Source: Saccharopolyspora oryzae
GTDB lineage: Bacteria; Actinomycetota; Actinomycetes; Mycobacteriales; Pseudonocardiaceae
Direction of reading: 5' to 3'
Assembly (NCBI RefSeq): GCF_027853915.1
Contig: NZ_JAQGLA010000033.1
Span: forward strand, 1 to 64,000
Length of the DNA: 64,000 bases
The translations under genes were made by a program, and so were the position numbers. A model generated the notes under the pieces. The model saw only the letters and a list, made by a program, of their open reading frames with translations. It did not search any database and was not told the origin of the DNA. Shown one piece after another: positions 42,560 through 51,903 of this stretch (position 1 is its first letter; every line of letters starts with the position of its first letter).

Positions 42560-43321
42560 TCACTCGACCGGGGCCTCGGGATGGGTGTGGGTGGGGTCGA
42601 GGACGCGGGCCAGGAAGGTGCGGGTCCGCTCTTCCTTCGGGTTGCCGATGACGTCGGCCGGGTCGCCCTGCTCGACGATGCCGCCGCCGTCCATGAACAG
42701 GACGCGGTCGGCGACCTCGCGGGCGAACTGCATCTCGTGGGTCACCACGAGCATCGTCATGCCCTCGTCGGCGAGCTGGCGCATCACGCCGAGCACGTCG
42801 CCGACCAGCTCCGGGTCCAGCGCCGAGGTCGGCTCGTCGAACAGCATCACCTTCGGGTTCATCGACAGCGCCCGCGCGATGGCGACCCGCTGCTGCTGAC
42901 CACCGGAGAGCTGCGCCGGCATCGAGTCGGCCTTCTCCGCCAGCCCGACCCGGTCCAGGTTGTCCCGAGCGGTCTTCTCCGCGGTCTTCTTGTCCCGGCC
43001 CAGCACCTTGCGCTGCGCCACGGTCAGGTTCTCCAGCACCGACAGGTGCGCGAACAGGTTGAACTGCTGGAACACCATGCCGATGTGCCGCCGCGCGCCG
43101 TCCAGATCGGTGTCCGGATCGGTGAGCTCGGTGCCCTGCACCACGACCTTGCCCGCGCTCGGCTCCTCGAGCAGGTTCACGCAGCGCAGCAGGGTGGACT
43201 TGCCGGACCCGGACGGCCCGATCACGCACACCACCTCGCCGCGCTCGACCTGCAGGTCGATGCCGCGCAGCACCTCAAGCGAACCGAAGGACTTGCCCAA
43301 CCCGGAGATCTCGATGATCAC
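42560..43321 (-). CDS. Polar amino-acid ABC transporter ATPase
   Basis: This is a 253-residue ATPase of the GlnQ/HisP type. Walker A is GPSGSGKST, the Q-loop is [18 protein letters not shown], the signature is LSGGQQQR, Walker B is [14 protein letters not shown] and the switch His is in VVTHEM. I chose the GTG at 43321 (GGCGGA before it); the longer reading frame above it is a different small ORF. It is the last gene of the operon binding protein - permease - ATPase and ends next to DnaA-box repeat copy 2. Confidence 0.95.
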   Translation of the reverse strand: MIIEISGLGKSFGSLEVLRGIDLQVERGEVVCVIGPSGSGKSTLLRCVNLLEEPSAGKVVVQGTELTDPDTDLDGARRHIGMVFQQFNLFAHLSVLENLTVAQRKVLGRDKKTAEKTARDNLDRVGLAEKADSMPAQLSGGQQQRVAIARALSMNPKVMLFDEPTSALDPELVGDVLGVMRQLADEGMTMLVVTHEMQFAREVADRVLFMDGGGIVEQGDPADVIGNPKEERTRTFLARVLDPTHTHPEAPVE

Positions 43322-43458
43322 AGTTCCGCCTCTCCGCGATTCACAGTGGTGGTTGCGTTCGGCATGGATCTCACGTTTCGCAGTTTCTTGTGGCTGGTTT
43401 GCGTCACGTTCCCCTGGGGCGCGGTTGAGCAGGGCTGGGGTTGGCAAAGACTGCTCAT
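43318..43458 (-). CDS. Possible 46-residue ORF between permease and ATPase
   Basis: An ATG at 43458 overlaps the permease stop (ATGA) and the ORF ends at a TGA that overlaps the ATPase GTG (GTGA), so it tiles the 133-bp gap exactly. The peptide starts [12 protein letters not shown] and is polar. Only about 70% of codons end in G/C, below the neighbours, so it may be a chance ORF or a coupling leader. Confidence 0.3.
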   Translation of the reverse strand: MSSLCQPQPCSTAPQGNVTQTSHKKLRNVRSMPNATTTVNRGEAEL

Positions 43459-44294
43459 GCTCCCGCGCCTCCGCTCTTGGTCCGCGCACCGCTGCCGTAC
43501 TTGCGCTCCAGCAGGTTCGAAACCCGGGACAGCGGGATGGTGATGATCAGGTAGCACAGTCCGGCGATCAGGATCGGCGTCAGCGACTGGTACTGGTTCA
43601 GCGCACCGCGACCGAACTTCGCGAGCTCGTACTGGTCGGCGGACAGGCCCAGCAGGTAGATCAGCGAGGAGTCCTTGGTCAGCAGGATCAGCTCGTTGGT
43701 CAGCGGCGGCAGGATGATCCGGAACGCCTGCGGCATCACCACGGTGATCATGGTGCGCGCCGGGGACATGCCCAGCGAACGCGCGGCTTCCACCTGGCCG
43801 CGCGGCACGGCCTGGATGCCGGCGCGGATCGTCTCGGCCATGTAGGCCGCGCCGACCAGACCGAGGCTGAGCATCACCGTGGAGTAGATGTCGAATCGCA
43901 GCTGGAAGGCGATCGGCACGCCGAAGCCCAGCGCGATGAACACCAGGAGCGCAGGCAGACCGCGGAAGAGTTCGATGTAGCCGGTGGCGATCCACCGGTA
44001 CGGCCCCACCGACGACATCTTCATCAGCGCCAGCACGATGCCCAGCGCCAAGCCGAAGGCGAAGCCCAGGGCGGTGTAGATGATGGTGTTCACCAGCGCC
44101 GTGGTGATCACGTCGGGGAACTGCGCCTTGGCGACCTCGACGTTGAAGAACGCCCGGCCGATCTGCCCCCAGTCGGCGACCACTGCCAGCACCGCGAGCG
44201 CGGCGACCAGCACGCCGTACTGGATCCCGCGGCTCAGCCTCGCTCGCTGTCGTCGGCCCATCCTGCTCGTGGGCCGCTCGGTCTCGGTTGTCAT
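43455..44294 (-). CDS. Polar amino-acid ABC transporter permease
   Basis: This is a 279-residue permease of the HisMQ/GlnP type. The helix [28 protein letters not shown], the [16 protein letters not shown] segment and the loop [29 protein letters not shown] are characteristic. It forms a homodimer or pairs with itself, since the operon has only one permease gene. It follows the binding-protein gene after a 16-bp hairpin, which probably lowers its expression relative to that of the binding protein. Confidence 0.95.
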   Translation of the reverse strand: MTTETERPTSRMGRRQRARLSRGIQYGVLVAALAVLAVVADWGQIGRAFFNVEVAKAQFPDVITTALVNTIIYTALGFAFGLALGIVLALMKMSSVGPYRWIATGYIELFRGLPALLVFIALGFGVPIAFQLRFDIYSTVMLSLGLVGAAYMAETIRAGIQAVPRGQVEAARSLGMSPARTMITVVMPQAFRIILPPLTNELILLTKDSSLIYLLGLSADQYELAKFGRGALNQYQSLTPILIAGLCYLIITIPLSRVSNLLERKYGSGARTKSGGAGA

Positions 44295-44391
44295 CGAATG
44301 CTCCTGTGTCTCACCGGGATCCAGCCTCGACGAGCGGCTGTTCCAGGGGGAGGGTGACCAATCGCAGCCCGGCGGAGGCCATGTGCGCGTC

Positions 44392-44426
44392 AGCCGCCGC
44401 GGGACCGGCCCGGTCCCGCGGCGGCT
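44392..44426. terminator. Perfect 16-bp hairpin inside the amino-acid ABC operon
   Basis: Arms 44392-44407 and 44411-44426 (AGCCGCCGCGGGACCG with its complement, loop GCC) begin 8 bases after the binding-protein stop. In this position it is probably a partial terminator or mRNA 3'-end stabiliser that keeps the binding protein in excess. Confidence 0.8.
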
Positions 44427-44433
44427 GGTGGCG

Positions 44434-45258
44434 TCACTCCGGCTTCTTGCCGAACCACTTCTGGTAGATGGCGTCGTACTCGCCGGATTCCTTGGCCTTC
44501 TTCAGGGATTCGTTGACCTTCTGGAGCAGCGCGGTGTTGCCCTTGCGGACCCCGATGCCGTACTTGTCGCCGGTGGCGAACTCCGTGGTCACCTGAGTGT
44601 CCGGGTTGTTCTTGGAGAAGTTCAGCAGCACGCCGTTGTCGTTGATCGCGGCGTTGACCTGGCCGGTCTGCACCGCGGTCTCCTGCAGCGCGAGGTCGTC
44701 GAAGACCACGACCTCGTAGCCGAACTGGTCCTTGTTCTTCTCGGCGTACTCCTGGCCGGTGGTGCCGACCTGGACGCCGAGCTTCTTGCCGCGCATCTGG
44801 GCGAGGTCGGTGATGCCGGAGTCCTTCTTGACCAGCAGCGCCTGCTCGGCGTCGAAGTACGGGTCGGAGAAGTCGAGGTTCTGCTTGCGGACGTCGGTGA
44901 TCGTCATGGCCGCGGCCGCGACGTCGCACTGGTTGCTGTTCAGCGACTCACCGGACTGGATGCCCTCGTCGAACGGGGCGTCGACGATGTTCTGCTGCAC
45001 GCCGAGGTCGCGGGCGACCAGGTCGACGAGGTCGACGTCGAAACCGACGATCTTGCCGTCCTTGGGGAACTGGAACGGCTCGTAGGGCAGGTGCGTGCAG
45101 GTGGTGAGCTTGCCCGGCGCGATCAGTTCCACCGGACCGCCCGCGGCGTCGCCGCCGCCACCACCTCCGGTCGGCTGCGCGCACCCCGCGGCCGCCACGG
45201 CCAAGGCCAGGGCGGGCAGCAGAGCGGCTGCTCGAAGTGCTCCTCGACGACGCGCCAC
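44434..45258 (-). CDS. Amino-acid-binding lipoprotein
   Basis: This is a 274-residue family 3 solute-binding protein. The signal peptide ends at the lipobox AAAGC (Cys ~26), followed by a Gly-rich linker. The fold begins at GKLTTCTHLPYEPFQF and has IVGFDVDLVDLVARDLGV, CDVAAAAMTITDVRKQNLDFSDPYF and GVQVGTTGQEYAEKN. It likely binds a polar amino acid or cystine; the ligand is not decided. It is first gene of the operon. Confidence 0.94.
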   Translation of the reverse strand: MARRRGALRAAALLPALALAVAAAGCAQPTGGGGGGDAAGGPVELIAPGKLTTCTHLPYEPFQFPKDGKIVGFDVDLVDLVARDLGVQQNIVDAPFDEGIQSGESLNSNQCDVAAAAMTITDVRKQNLDFSDPYFDAEQALLVKKDSGITDLAQMRGKKLGVQVGTTGQEYAEKNKDQFGYEVVVFDDLALQETAVQTGQVNAAINDNGVLLNFSKNNPDTQVTTEFATGDKYGIGVRKGNTALLQKVNESLKKAKESGEYDAIYQKWFGKKPE

Positions 45259-45718
45259 GATGTCACTCCTAGTAGGTGAGGACCTGAGTCGTTGAATGGT
45301 GCCACCCGATCGGGCGTAATCCCAACGCTGAATGTTGCGAAGCCATCAAATTTTTCCGCCGCCGCAGCCGCCACCGCCCGCCGAGTTCGGCAAACCTGGC
45401 GGTCGAGCACCGAAGCGACGAAAGGAATTCCGACGAACCTCCCACATCCCCGTGGGTCGTTTGCCCACACCGTCCGAGTGCGACTCAGTCTCATGTGGCG
45501 CGCACCACTGGTCAACCGGTACGGCGAACCGGTTTGGAAGCCACGAAACGCCGACCAGATGATCACTGTCCGTGATCAAATCGTCGTCCCAGGCGACCGC
45601 CCAACGCGCAGGTGACGAGAAGTCGCCACTAGCCCATCCAGCGGTCGAGCGGAATTGCGCCGGTGCGCAGACTTCAACGTGCCCTTCGGCGAAGGCCGAA
45701 ACCCCGAAGGAGGTCACG
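45259..45718. other. Divergent intergenic region
   Basis: This gene-free stretch must hold the promoters of the amino-acid ABC operon (minus) and the EEP-family gene (plus). It contains the inverted repeat at 45560-45578 and AACCGGT-ACGGCGA-ACCGGTT at 45514-45534. I see no ORF with a ribosome site and no riboswitch. Confidence 0.5.
45560..45578. promoter_or_regulatory. Candidate operator, 7-bp inverted repeat
   Basis: TGATCAC-TGTCC-GTGATCA is a perfect inverted repeat about 140 bases before the EEP-family gene. The binding protein is unknown. Confidence 0.45.
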
Positions 45719-46486
45719 ATGCCCCGTCGTTCGACCGTGCTCTGGCTGGTGGCCGCGCTCGCCGCCGCCTTCACCGCCGTGCTCCCCGTCGCGCACGCGC
45801 AGGCCCCGGCCGCCCGATCCTTCGACGTGCTCCAGCTCAACCTCTGCAACAGCGGCGACGAGGCCTGCAGCGCCCCCGGCCAGGCCGTCGACGCCGCGAT
45901 CGACACCATCCACCAGCGGCAGCCGGCCGTGGTGACGCTCAACGAGGTCTGCGCCTCGGACATCACCCGCATGACCGCGGAAACCGGCTACGGCTGGGAG
46001 TTCACCCCGGTCGGCGACGCGAACACCGGCGACCCGGCCAAGTGCCACGACGGCCGCGGCGACGCCGGCGTGGCGATCCTGACCCACCCCGACCTCGGCG
46101 CCCCCGGCGAACCGGTCGAGCGGCAGTTCGCCGCGCAGGACGGCAGCGGCGTGCAGCGCGTCCTGCTGTGCGTGCCGTACTCGCAGGTCTCCGCGTGCAC
46201 CTCGCACCTGTCCCAGGAGGACGGCCAAGTGGCGGCCGAGCAGTGCCGCGAGCTGACCTCGATCGCCACCGCGCTGGGCACCCAGGCGGTGCTGGGCGGG
46301 GACCTGAACCTCGTCGTCGGCGGCACCCCCGACGTCCAGTCGTGCGTGCCGGACGGCTGGTACCGCAAGGACGACGGCAGCGTGCAGCACGTCTTCGCGA
46401 TGGACGCGTTCCGCTTCGAACGAGCCGAAACGCTCCCGATCGGCGGCACCGAACACCCCGGCCTGCTCGTCCAAACCACCCGCTGA
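45719..46486 (+). CDS. Secreted endonuclease/exonuclease/phosphatase-family protein
   Basis: This is a 255-residue protein with a signal peptide (residues 1-27, ending AHA) and the EEP (DNase I-like) fold: LQLNLCNSGDEAC, VVTLNEVCASDI with the metal Glu, CHDGRGDAGVAIL, AVLGGDLNLVV with the catalytic Asp-Leu-Asn, and a C-terminal EHPGLLV with the expected His. ATG 45719 follows GAAGGAGG. Several cysteines suit an extracellular place. It may be a secreted nuclease or phosphodiesterase; the substrate is open. Confidence 0.88.
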   Translation: MPRRSTVLWLVAALAAAFTAVLPVAHAQAPAARSFDVLQLNLCNSGDEACSAPGQAVDAAIDTIHQRQPAVVTLNEVCASDITRMTAETGYGWEFTPVGDANTGDPAKCHDGRGDAGVAILTHPDLGAPGEPVERQFAAQDGSGVQRVLLCVPYSQVSACTSHLSQEDGQVAAEQCRELTSIATALGTQAVLGGDLNLVVGGTPDVQSCVPDGWYRKDDGSVQHVFAMDAFRFERAETLPIGGTEHPGLLVQTTR

Positions 46487-46505
46487 GCCGGGGCGGAACG
46501 ACGAA

Positions 46506-46533
46506 GGCCCCCGCCGGAGGTCCGGTGGGGGCC
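46506..46533. terminator. Bidirectional terminator between EEP and VanW genes
   Basis: Arms GGCCCCCGCCGG (46506-46517) and CCGGTGGGGGCC (46522-46533) pair with one G-T wobble between two convergent genes. Confidence 0.85.
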
Positions 46534-46547
46534 AGGGGAGTCGTCGG

Positions 46548-48548
46548 TCACTGCGGCGGTGGCGGTGGTGGGCCGCAGTGGATGATCGGCTGCGGCTCGT
46601 AGCGCGTGCGCTGCGTTTCGGTCTTCGTCTGACCGCTGCTCAGGTCCCGGATGGTGCGGGTGTCGGTCACCGTGAAACCGGGCGTGCCCTTGCTCGGGCT
46701 GCACGGCTCGCCCGGCGGCACGACCTTCTCGTGCGGGTCCGTGGGGTTGGTCCGCTCGCCGGTCTGCGAGGACACGTCGAACTGCTTGGTGCCCCACAGC
46801 TTCACCGTGATCGACGACGGCGTCCACTCCGTGGTGATCAGGATGCCGCTCTTGGCGACGTTCTTGAACTTGACGTCGATGACGCTCGCGCCGCTCGGGC
46901 TCTGGAACACCGTCGCTTCGCGGCCCGCCGGGTAGCGGCTGATGTAGTAGCTGTGCGCCTTGTGCTCGACGTCCTGCATGCCCGCGAAGTACGAGGCGTT
47001 GTACAGGGTCGTGGCGAACTGCGAGATGCCGCCGCCGACCGCGCGCCCGGGCCGGCCGTCCTGGATGATCCCGGACTCCACGTAGCCCTGCGCCACTCCG
47101 CGCGGACCGGTGTGGCCGTTGAGGCTCCAGGTCTCGCCGGGCTTGATGATCGCGCCGTTGACCTGCTCGGCGGTGCGGCGGATGTTCACGCCCGACGCGG
47201 GCTCGAAGCCGCCGGTGCTGAACTCGCCGACGACTTCCTTGATGCCGAGCTGGTCGGCCTGCTCGGTGGTGAACTTCGCCGGCTGGTGCTCGTAAACCGC
47301 CTGCACCGAACGCTTTTCCGGGGCGCGCAGCACGTCGAGGAGCTTCTCGAAGCTCTTGTCCCAGTTCACCCCGATGCCGTCGACGGACGGCCGGACCACG
47401 GGGCGCCCGCCCTCGACGACGATCTCGGCGTCCTTGCCGGGCTTGATGGTGTCGGCCAGCTGCGGCTCGACGGCGCCGACCGCGGTCGGCAGGTCGACGC
47501 TGGCCTTCAGCCCGCCCTGGCCGTCCGGCTCGAACCGCAGCGCGCTGGCGATCGCCTCGGGTGCGAGGGTCGCGTCCTTGCCCTCGCCGCGCACCGTCAC
47601 CGGCGACTTCACGGCGGGCTCGGCGACCTCGCGCAACGCCCGCTGCACGCCGTCCTTGGTCGTGCTGACCGGCTGCTCGGTGAAGGGGATGCTCACCGGG
47701 CCCTTCTCGGCCCAGTGCGTCAGCACCTCGTCGGTGGCCTTCTCCACGTCGATGGACTGGCCGGTCACCGGGTCGACCGCGACGGCCTTGGCGCCCTCGA
47801 AGCGGATGGTGCCCTCGGCCGGTTGCCGGTCCAGCTGCGGCCGGACCTGCTCCAGCGCCTGCACCAGCTGCTCCCGGTCGCCGTGGCTGACCGGGGTGAC
47901 CTCGCGGGTGGTGAACAGCGAGGAGATCCGGGTGAACGGGTTGAGCGGCTGCTCACCGGCCTCCTGCACGGTCGCCGCCCAGTCCATCTCCAGCCCGGCG
48001 TCGCCCGGGTTGATGGTCACCGAGCGGTCCGCGACCTTCAGCTCCACCGGCTCGTCGAGGCCCGGGCCGAGGTCGTTGCGCAGCTGCGTCTCGGCCGCCG
48101 CGGGCTCCAGGCCGCCGATGTCGACGCCTGCCACGACGGTGCCGCGCGGCACGGTTCCGCTGGTGAAGGCCAGGTCGCCGATGTAGAGCAGGGCCAGGGC
48201 GCCGACGGCCGCACCAGCGGCGATGCCGGCCCGGATCAGGCCGCGCTTCTTGCGCTCGTCCGCCGACTGCGGCGGCACGACCGCGCTCCAGCCGGTGGGT
48301 TCGGCGTTGACCTGCGGGATCGACTGGGTCTCACCGAGCGGGTAGCTGCTGAAGTCGGCGGGCACCGCGGCGATCTGCACGGTGCGCTCGGCGTCCGACT
48401 CGGGTTCGGGGGTCACCGGGGGGATCCGGGTGGTCTGCTCGACTTCGGTCTCCGGGTGGGCACCACCGGTCGAGCTCTGGTCCGAATCGGTGCGGAGCCG
48501 TTCGGTGGACGGGTCCGCACCGCTGTGCTGGTCGTGGTTTTCCGGCAC
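46548..48548 (-). CDS. VanW-family membrane protein
   Basis: This is a 666-residue protein. About 100 cytoplasmic acidic residues come before one membrane helix (residues ~104-124). Outside are repeated PG_binding_4-type domains (for example VVAGVDIGGLEPAAAETQLRNDL and FEGAKAVAVDPVTGQSIDVEKATDEV). The VanW domain follows (SLNGHTGPRGVAQGYVESGI, GRAVGGGISQFATTLYNASYFAGMQ, YYISRYPAGREATVF). The end is Pro-rich. VanW proteins are linked to the cell envelope and glycopeptide resistance loci, but their biochemical role is not settled. It is alone in its operon. Confidence 0.92.
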   Translation of the reverse strand: MPENHDQHSGADPSTERLRTDSDQSSTGGAHPETEVEQTTRIPPVTPEPESDAERTVQIAAVPADFSSYPLGETQSIPQVNAEPTGWSAVVPPQSADERKKRGLIRAGIAAGAAVGALALLYIGDLAFTSGTVPRGTVVAGVDIGGLEPAAAETQLRNDLGPGLDEPVELKVADRSVTINPGDAGLEMDWAATVQEAGEQPLNPFTRISSLFTTREVTPVSHGDREQLVQALEQVRPQLDRQPAEGTIRFEGAKAVAVDPVTGQSIDVEKATDEVLTHWAEKGPVSIPFTEQPVSTTKDGVQRALREVAEPAVKSPVTVRGEGKDATLAPEAIASALRFEPDGQGGLKASVDLPTAVGAVEPQLADTIKPGKDAEIVVEGGRPVVRPSVDGIGVNWDKSFEKLLDVLRAPEKRSVQAVYEHQPAKFTTEQADQLGIKEVVGEFSTGGFEPASGVNIRRTAEQVNGAIIKPGETWSLNGHTGPRGVAQGYVESGIIQDGRPGRAVGGGISQFATTLYNASYFAGMQDVEHKAHSYYISRYPAGREATVFQSPSGASVIDVKFKNVAKSGILITTEWTPSSITVKLWGTKQFDVSSQTGERTNPTDPHEKVVPPGEPCSPSKGTPGFTVTDTRTIRDLSSGQTKTETQRTRYEPQPIIHCGPPPPPPQ

Positions 48549-48647
48549 CGCTTCCCCTTCTCCTGTCGGTCTTGCGGTGGGGGGAGCCTGGAGTCGTCGG
48601 CTCCTGCGCTTCGCCGGCCGTCGCGCCGACCGGACCGGGGTTGCCGA

Positions 48648-48968
48648 CTACAGGTACAGCCCGGTGCCCTGCTCGGTCTGCTCGGTGGCCACCGCGTGCA
48701 GGTCGCGCTCGCGCATCACCAGGTACGGCTGGCCCTGGACTTCGACCTCGAACTGCTCGTCGGGGTTGAACAGCACCTGGTCGCCGACCTTGACGGTGCG
48801 CACGTGGCTGCCCACGCCGAAGACCTCGCCCCAGACGAGCCGCTTGGCGACCTGGGCGGTCGCCGGGATCACGATGCCGCCGGTGCTGCGGCGCTCACCG
48901 GACTCCGGCGAGATGCGCACCATGACCCGGTCGTGCAGCATCTGGATTTCGAGCTTGGCATCGGTCAC
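48648..48968 (-). CDS. GroES-like co-chaperonin paralogue
   Basis: This is a 106-residue protein with the Cpn10 pattern: QMLHDRVMVRISPESGERRSTGGIVIPATAQ, GEVFGVGSHVRTVKVGDQVLFNP. The mobile loop (SGERRSTGGIVI) fits one that contacts GroEL. The C-terminus is longer than in classical GroES and no groEL gene is next to it. It is probably a second GroES-like protein rather than the main one. Confidence 0.85.
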   Translation of the reverse strand: MTDAKLEIQMLHDRVMVRISPESGERRSTGGIVIPATAQVAKRLVWGEVFGVGSHVRTVKVGDQVLFNPDEQFEVEVQGQPYLVMRERDLHAVATEQTEQGTGLYL

Positions 48969-49382
48969 CCGAAAAGTTTACTTCTCCCCACCCCGCGGTC
49001 GGCCGCCCAGGGCGGGTGTAACGCACCCCTTCCGGCAGCAGCGCCCGAAACCTCCCGTCCGGCTCACCGTTTGCGCAGCTCACAAGCTCGATCCGACGGT
49101 CCCCGAACGGCCGTGTCATATCTCTCGCGCGGCTCGCCGACGTCCGCGACGACCCCGCTCAACCGCGCACGCGCGGTACCCGCAGAACCCCCACACCACC
49201 CGATCCAGCGATCGAAACCAGCGCCCGTCCGAGCAAACCGAACACCCCGCACACCACCAGGAAAGGAACAATTCCCCCATTCCTGATCGCAGTTCACCCC
49301 GGAAGAACGAAATGCCGGTTTTACCCGGAACGCTCACCTCGCCGGAGACCGGCGCGCGACATGGCCCGGTGTGCCGGGTGGT
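48969..49382. other. Intergenic, nothing recognised
   Basis: This stretch separates the GroES-like gene (start 48968, minus) and the terminator of the thioredoxin-NHL gene. Short ORFs on both strands have no ribosome site and poor codon bias. It should include the GroES-like promoter, but I found no HrcA/CIRCE-type repeat. Confidence 0.4.
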
Positions 49383-49430
49383 GCGAACGGACCGTTCGCC
49401 CCGTTCTGGTGGGGCGAACGGTCCGTTCGC
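49383..49430. terminator. 20-bp-stem hairpin after the thioredoxin-NHL gene
   Basis: Arms 49383-49402 and 49411-49430 are perfectly complementary (loop GTTCTGGT). Each arm itself contains the near-palindrome CGAACGG[AT]CCGTTCG. It lies 6 bases beyond the gene end at 49436. Confidence 0.8.
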
Positions 49431-49435
49431 CCCGG

Positions 49436-51289
49436 TCAGCTCTCGGTGTCGAGCCCGCCCATCACGAGGGGGAGGCGGTTCGGACCGGTCGCGGCGATCT
49501 TGATCGGAACGCCCCAGTCCTGCCTGGTCAGGCGGCAGGCGGGGTGCTCGATGCCCGGGTCGTCGTCGCAGCTCGCGGCCTGCGCGACCACGTGCAGCAC
49601 GCCCTGCTCGATGCCGTCGGCCAGCACCAGGCGGCGGGTCAGGTCGGTGCCCACGCCCGCGCCCTCGACCAGCAGCTCGGCCGGTGACGAAGTGATCTCC
49701 AGCCGGGTCGACGGCCCGTAGCGCTCGTCGAGCTTGGTGCCGGGCGGCGGGGTGAACACCACCGCGAGCTCCACCTCGCCGGGGGCGATCTCCGTCGCAG
49801 GCCGCTTGACCTGCTGCGACGCCCCTTCGATCAGCCGCGCGGCGACGCCCGGCGGGACGGGCCGCTCGAGCCGGTGCGCGGCCGAAGCGACCACCACGAG
49901 CTCGCCGTCGACCACCGCCGCACCGGACGGCTCGGCGACGTCGGTCGCGAGCGTGGAGACCTCGCCGGTCGCCGGCTCGTAGCGCCGGACCGCGCCGTTG
50001 TAGGTGTCGCAGACCGCGACCGAACCGTCCGGCAGCACCGCAACGCCCAGCGGGTGCTGGAGGAGCGCCTGGTCAGCGGGTCCGTCGGCGTGCCCGAAGT
50101 CGAACAGCCCGGTGCCGACGGCGGTCCGCACCTCGAACCCGTCGCCGGCCGCCTCGACCCAGCGCAGCGCCGAGGTCTCCGAGTCCGCCATCCACAACCG
50201 GTCGCCGCCGTCGGCCAGTCCGGAGGTCTGGGCGAAGAACGCCTCCTCGGCCGCGCCGACGCGCAGCCCCTCCACGGTGGTCCCGGCGAACCGCCGGACC
50301 TCGCCGGAGACCGGGTCGAACAGGCCGAGCGTGTGGTTGCCGGCCATCGCGATGACCACGCCACCGGCCGGTTCCCACCAGGCGACGTCCCACGGGCTGG
50401 TCAGCGGGGTCTCCAGGCCGGGCCCGGAGTCGCTGCCGTCGCGCCACTGCTCGCCGGTCCCGGCCAAGGTCGTGACGTGCCCGTCGGCGAGCCGCACACC
50501 GCGCAGCAGGTGGTTGACGGTGTCGGCGACGACCACGTCGTAACCGACATGCTCGGCGATCTGCTCGGGCAGCAGCGCGAGCCCGCCCGGCTCGGAGAAC
50601 GTGGGCTCGACACCGTCGGCACGACCTCGCCGACCAGTGCCGATGCGGCGCACGACGGTCTCGCCGTCGCCGGCGAACTCGACCAGCGAGTGGTTCGCCG
50701 AGTCCGAGACCAGCAGGTTCCCGCTGTTGAGCGCGATGACCTTGCCGGGGAACCGCAGCGTCGTCTCGGGCGTTTCCGGCGGCACGTACGGACCGTCGCC
50801 GCGGTGCAGCGTGCCCTTCGCCTCGTGCTCGGCGATCACCTCGGTGATGACGCTGCGCAGCGCCTCGACGTGCCCCTCACCAGCGGCGACGTGCACGACG
50901 TAGCCCTCGGGGTCCACCACGACGAGCGTCGGCCAGGCCTTGACGGCGTAGTTCTGCCAGGTCGCGAGCTCCGGGTCGTCGAGCACCGGGTGGTGCACGG
51001 CGTAGCGCTCGACGGCCGCGACCAGCGCCGCGGGATCGGCCTCGTGCTCGAACTTCGGCGAGTGCACCCCGACCGTGACGACCTCGGCGGCGAACTCCTC
51101 CTCCAACGGCCGCAGCTCGTCGAGCACGTGCAGGCAGTTGATGCAGCAGAACGTCCAGAAGTCCAGGACGAGGACCTTGCCGCGGAAGTCGGCGAGCCGG
51201 AGCTCCTCGCCACCGGTGTTCAACCACTGGCGGCCGGTCAACTCCGGAGCTCGGACACGGGCACGGCGCGGGGACAGCTCGGTACTCAC
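49436..51289 (-). CDS. Thioredoxin-fold/NHL-repeat protein (NHLRC2-like)
   Basis: This is a protein of 617 residues. Residues about 15-155 are a thioredoxin/AhpC-like domain with the CxxC site WTFCCINCLHVL and the strand AWPTLVVVDPEGYVV. Residues about 170-500 are NHL beta-propeller repeats (IALNSGNLLVSDSANHSLVEFA, YDVVVADTVNHLLRGV, VAVCDTYNGAVRRYEP). A C-terminal beta domain follows. This is the domain order of NHLRC2, whose exact biochemical role is unknown in bacteria. The start is uncertain: the GTG at 51289 fits the family, and ATG at 51313 is possible. Confidence 0.88.
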   Translation of the reverse strand: MSTELSPRRARVRAPELTGRQWLNTGGEELRLADFRGKVLVLDFWTFCCINCLHVLDELRPLEEEFAAEVVTVGVHSPKFEHEADPAALVAAVERYAVHHPVLDDPELATWQNYAVKAWPTLVVVDPEGYVVHVAAGEGHVEALRSVITEVIAEHEAKGTLHRGDGPYVPPETPETTLRFPGKVIALNSGNLLVSDSANHSLVEFAGDGETVVRRIGTGRRGRADGVEPTFSEPGGLALLPEQIAEHVGYDVVVADTVNHLLRGVRLADGHVTTLAGTGEQWRDGSDSGPGLETPLTSPWDVAWWEPAGGVVIAMAGNHTLGLFDPVSGEVRRFAGTTVEGLRVGAAEEAFFAQTSGLADGGDRLWMADSETSALRWVEAAGDGFEVRTAVGTGLFDFGHADGPADQALLQHPLGVAVLPDGSVAVCDTYNGAVRRYEPATGEVSTLATDVAEPSGAAVVDGELVVVASAAHRLERPVPPGVAARLIEGASQQVKRPATEIAPGEVELAVVFTPPPGTKLDERYGPSTRLEITSSPAELLVEGAGVGTDLTRRLVLADGIEQGVLHVVAQAASCDDDPGIEHPACRLTRQDWGVPIKIAATGPNRLPLVMGGLDTES

Positions 51290-51346
51290 ACCCGAAGTCA
51301 ACCGCATTCGCACGAAGCGATGTTCCCCCAGGTCGCGTGCTGATCC

Positions 51347-51847
51347 TCACTCACCGGTGAGGTCCGCAGTCGCGTCCGCGCCCGCATCGGTGACGCGGCG
51401 CAGGAAGTCGGCGATCAGCCGCAGTTCGCGTTCGTCGTACTCGGCGCAGATCTCGTCCATCGACGCGTTCATGCCGGAGTAGAGGCGGAACAGCTCCGAG
51501 TTGCGCGCGGGCAACGCACGCACCGCGATCGCGCGGCGGTCGGACGCCTCCGGGTCGCGCTCGCGGATGATCCAGCCGGCGCGTTGGAGCCGGTCGAGGA
51601 TGCCGGTCAGCGTGGCCGGGTGCAGCCCCGCCCGCCTGGCGAGCGCGCTCGGGCTGAGCGGACCGTGCTTCCCGATCAGATCGAGGCAGTCCAGGTCGAC
51701 GTCCTTCAGCCCGATCTGGCTGCTGACCTGGTGGTTCAGCAACGCCATCTGGGTGCGCAGCTCGCGCAGCTCCTGTTTCACGGACACGGCCAGCCGACGT
51801 CGTCGGCGGGCCGAGCCGACGCCTTCATCAGAAGATATGAAACTCAT
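51347..51847 (-). CDS. MarR-family regulator
   Basis: This is a 166-residue winged-helix regulator: LDCLDLIGKHGPLSPSALARRAGLHPATLTGILDRLQRAGWIIRERDPEASDRRAI is the MarR core with the wing. It is divergent from a DoxX-like membrane protein whose start is 57 bp away. An operator-like repeat overlaps its own start codon, so autorepression and control of the DoxX gene are likely. Confidence 0.9.
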   Translation of the reverse strand: MSFISSDEGVGSARRRRRLAVSVKQELRELRTQMALLNHQVSSQIGLKDVDLDCLDLIGKHGPLSPSALARRAGLHPATLTGILDRLQRAGWIIRERDPEASDRRAIAVRALPARNSELFRLYSGMNASMDEICAEYDERELRLIADFLRRVTDAGADATADLTGE

Positions 51848-51859
51848 ATGATATGTTTC
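51839..51859. promoter_or_regulatory. Candidate MarR operator
   Basis: GAAAC-N11-GTTTC with CATATG near its centre lies across the MarR start codon, in the short region before the divergent DoxX-like gene. Confidence 0.45.
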
Positions 51860-51903
51860 TCGTTCTAAAAGCGCGCCCGGAGGGGCTCGCGGGGAGGTCC
51901 AGC

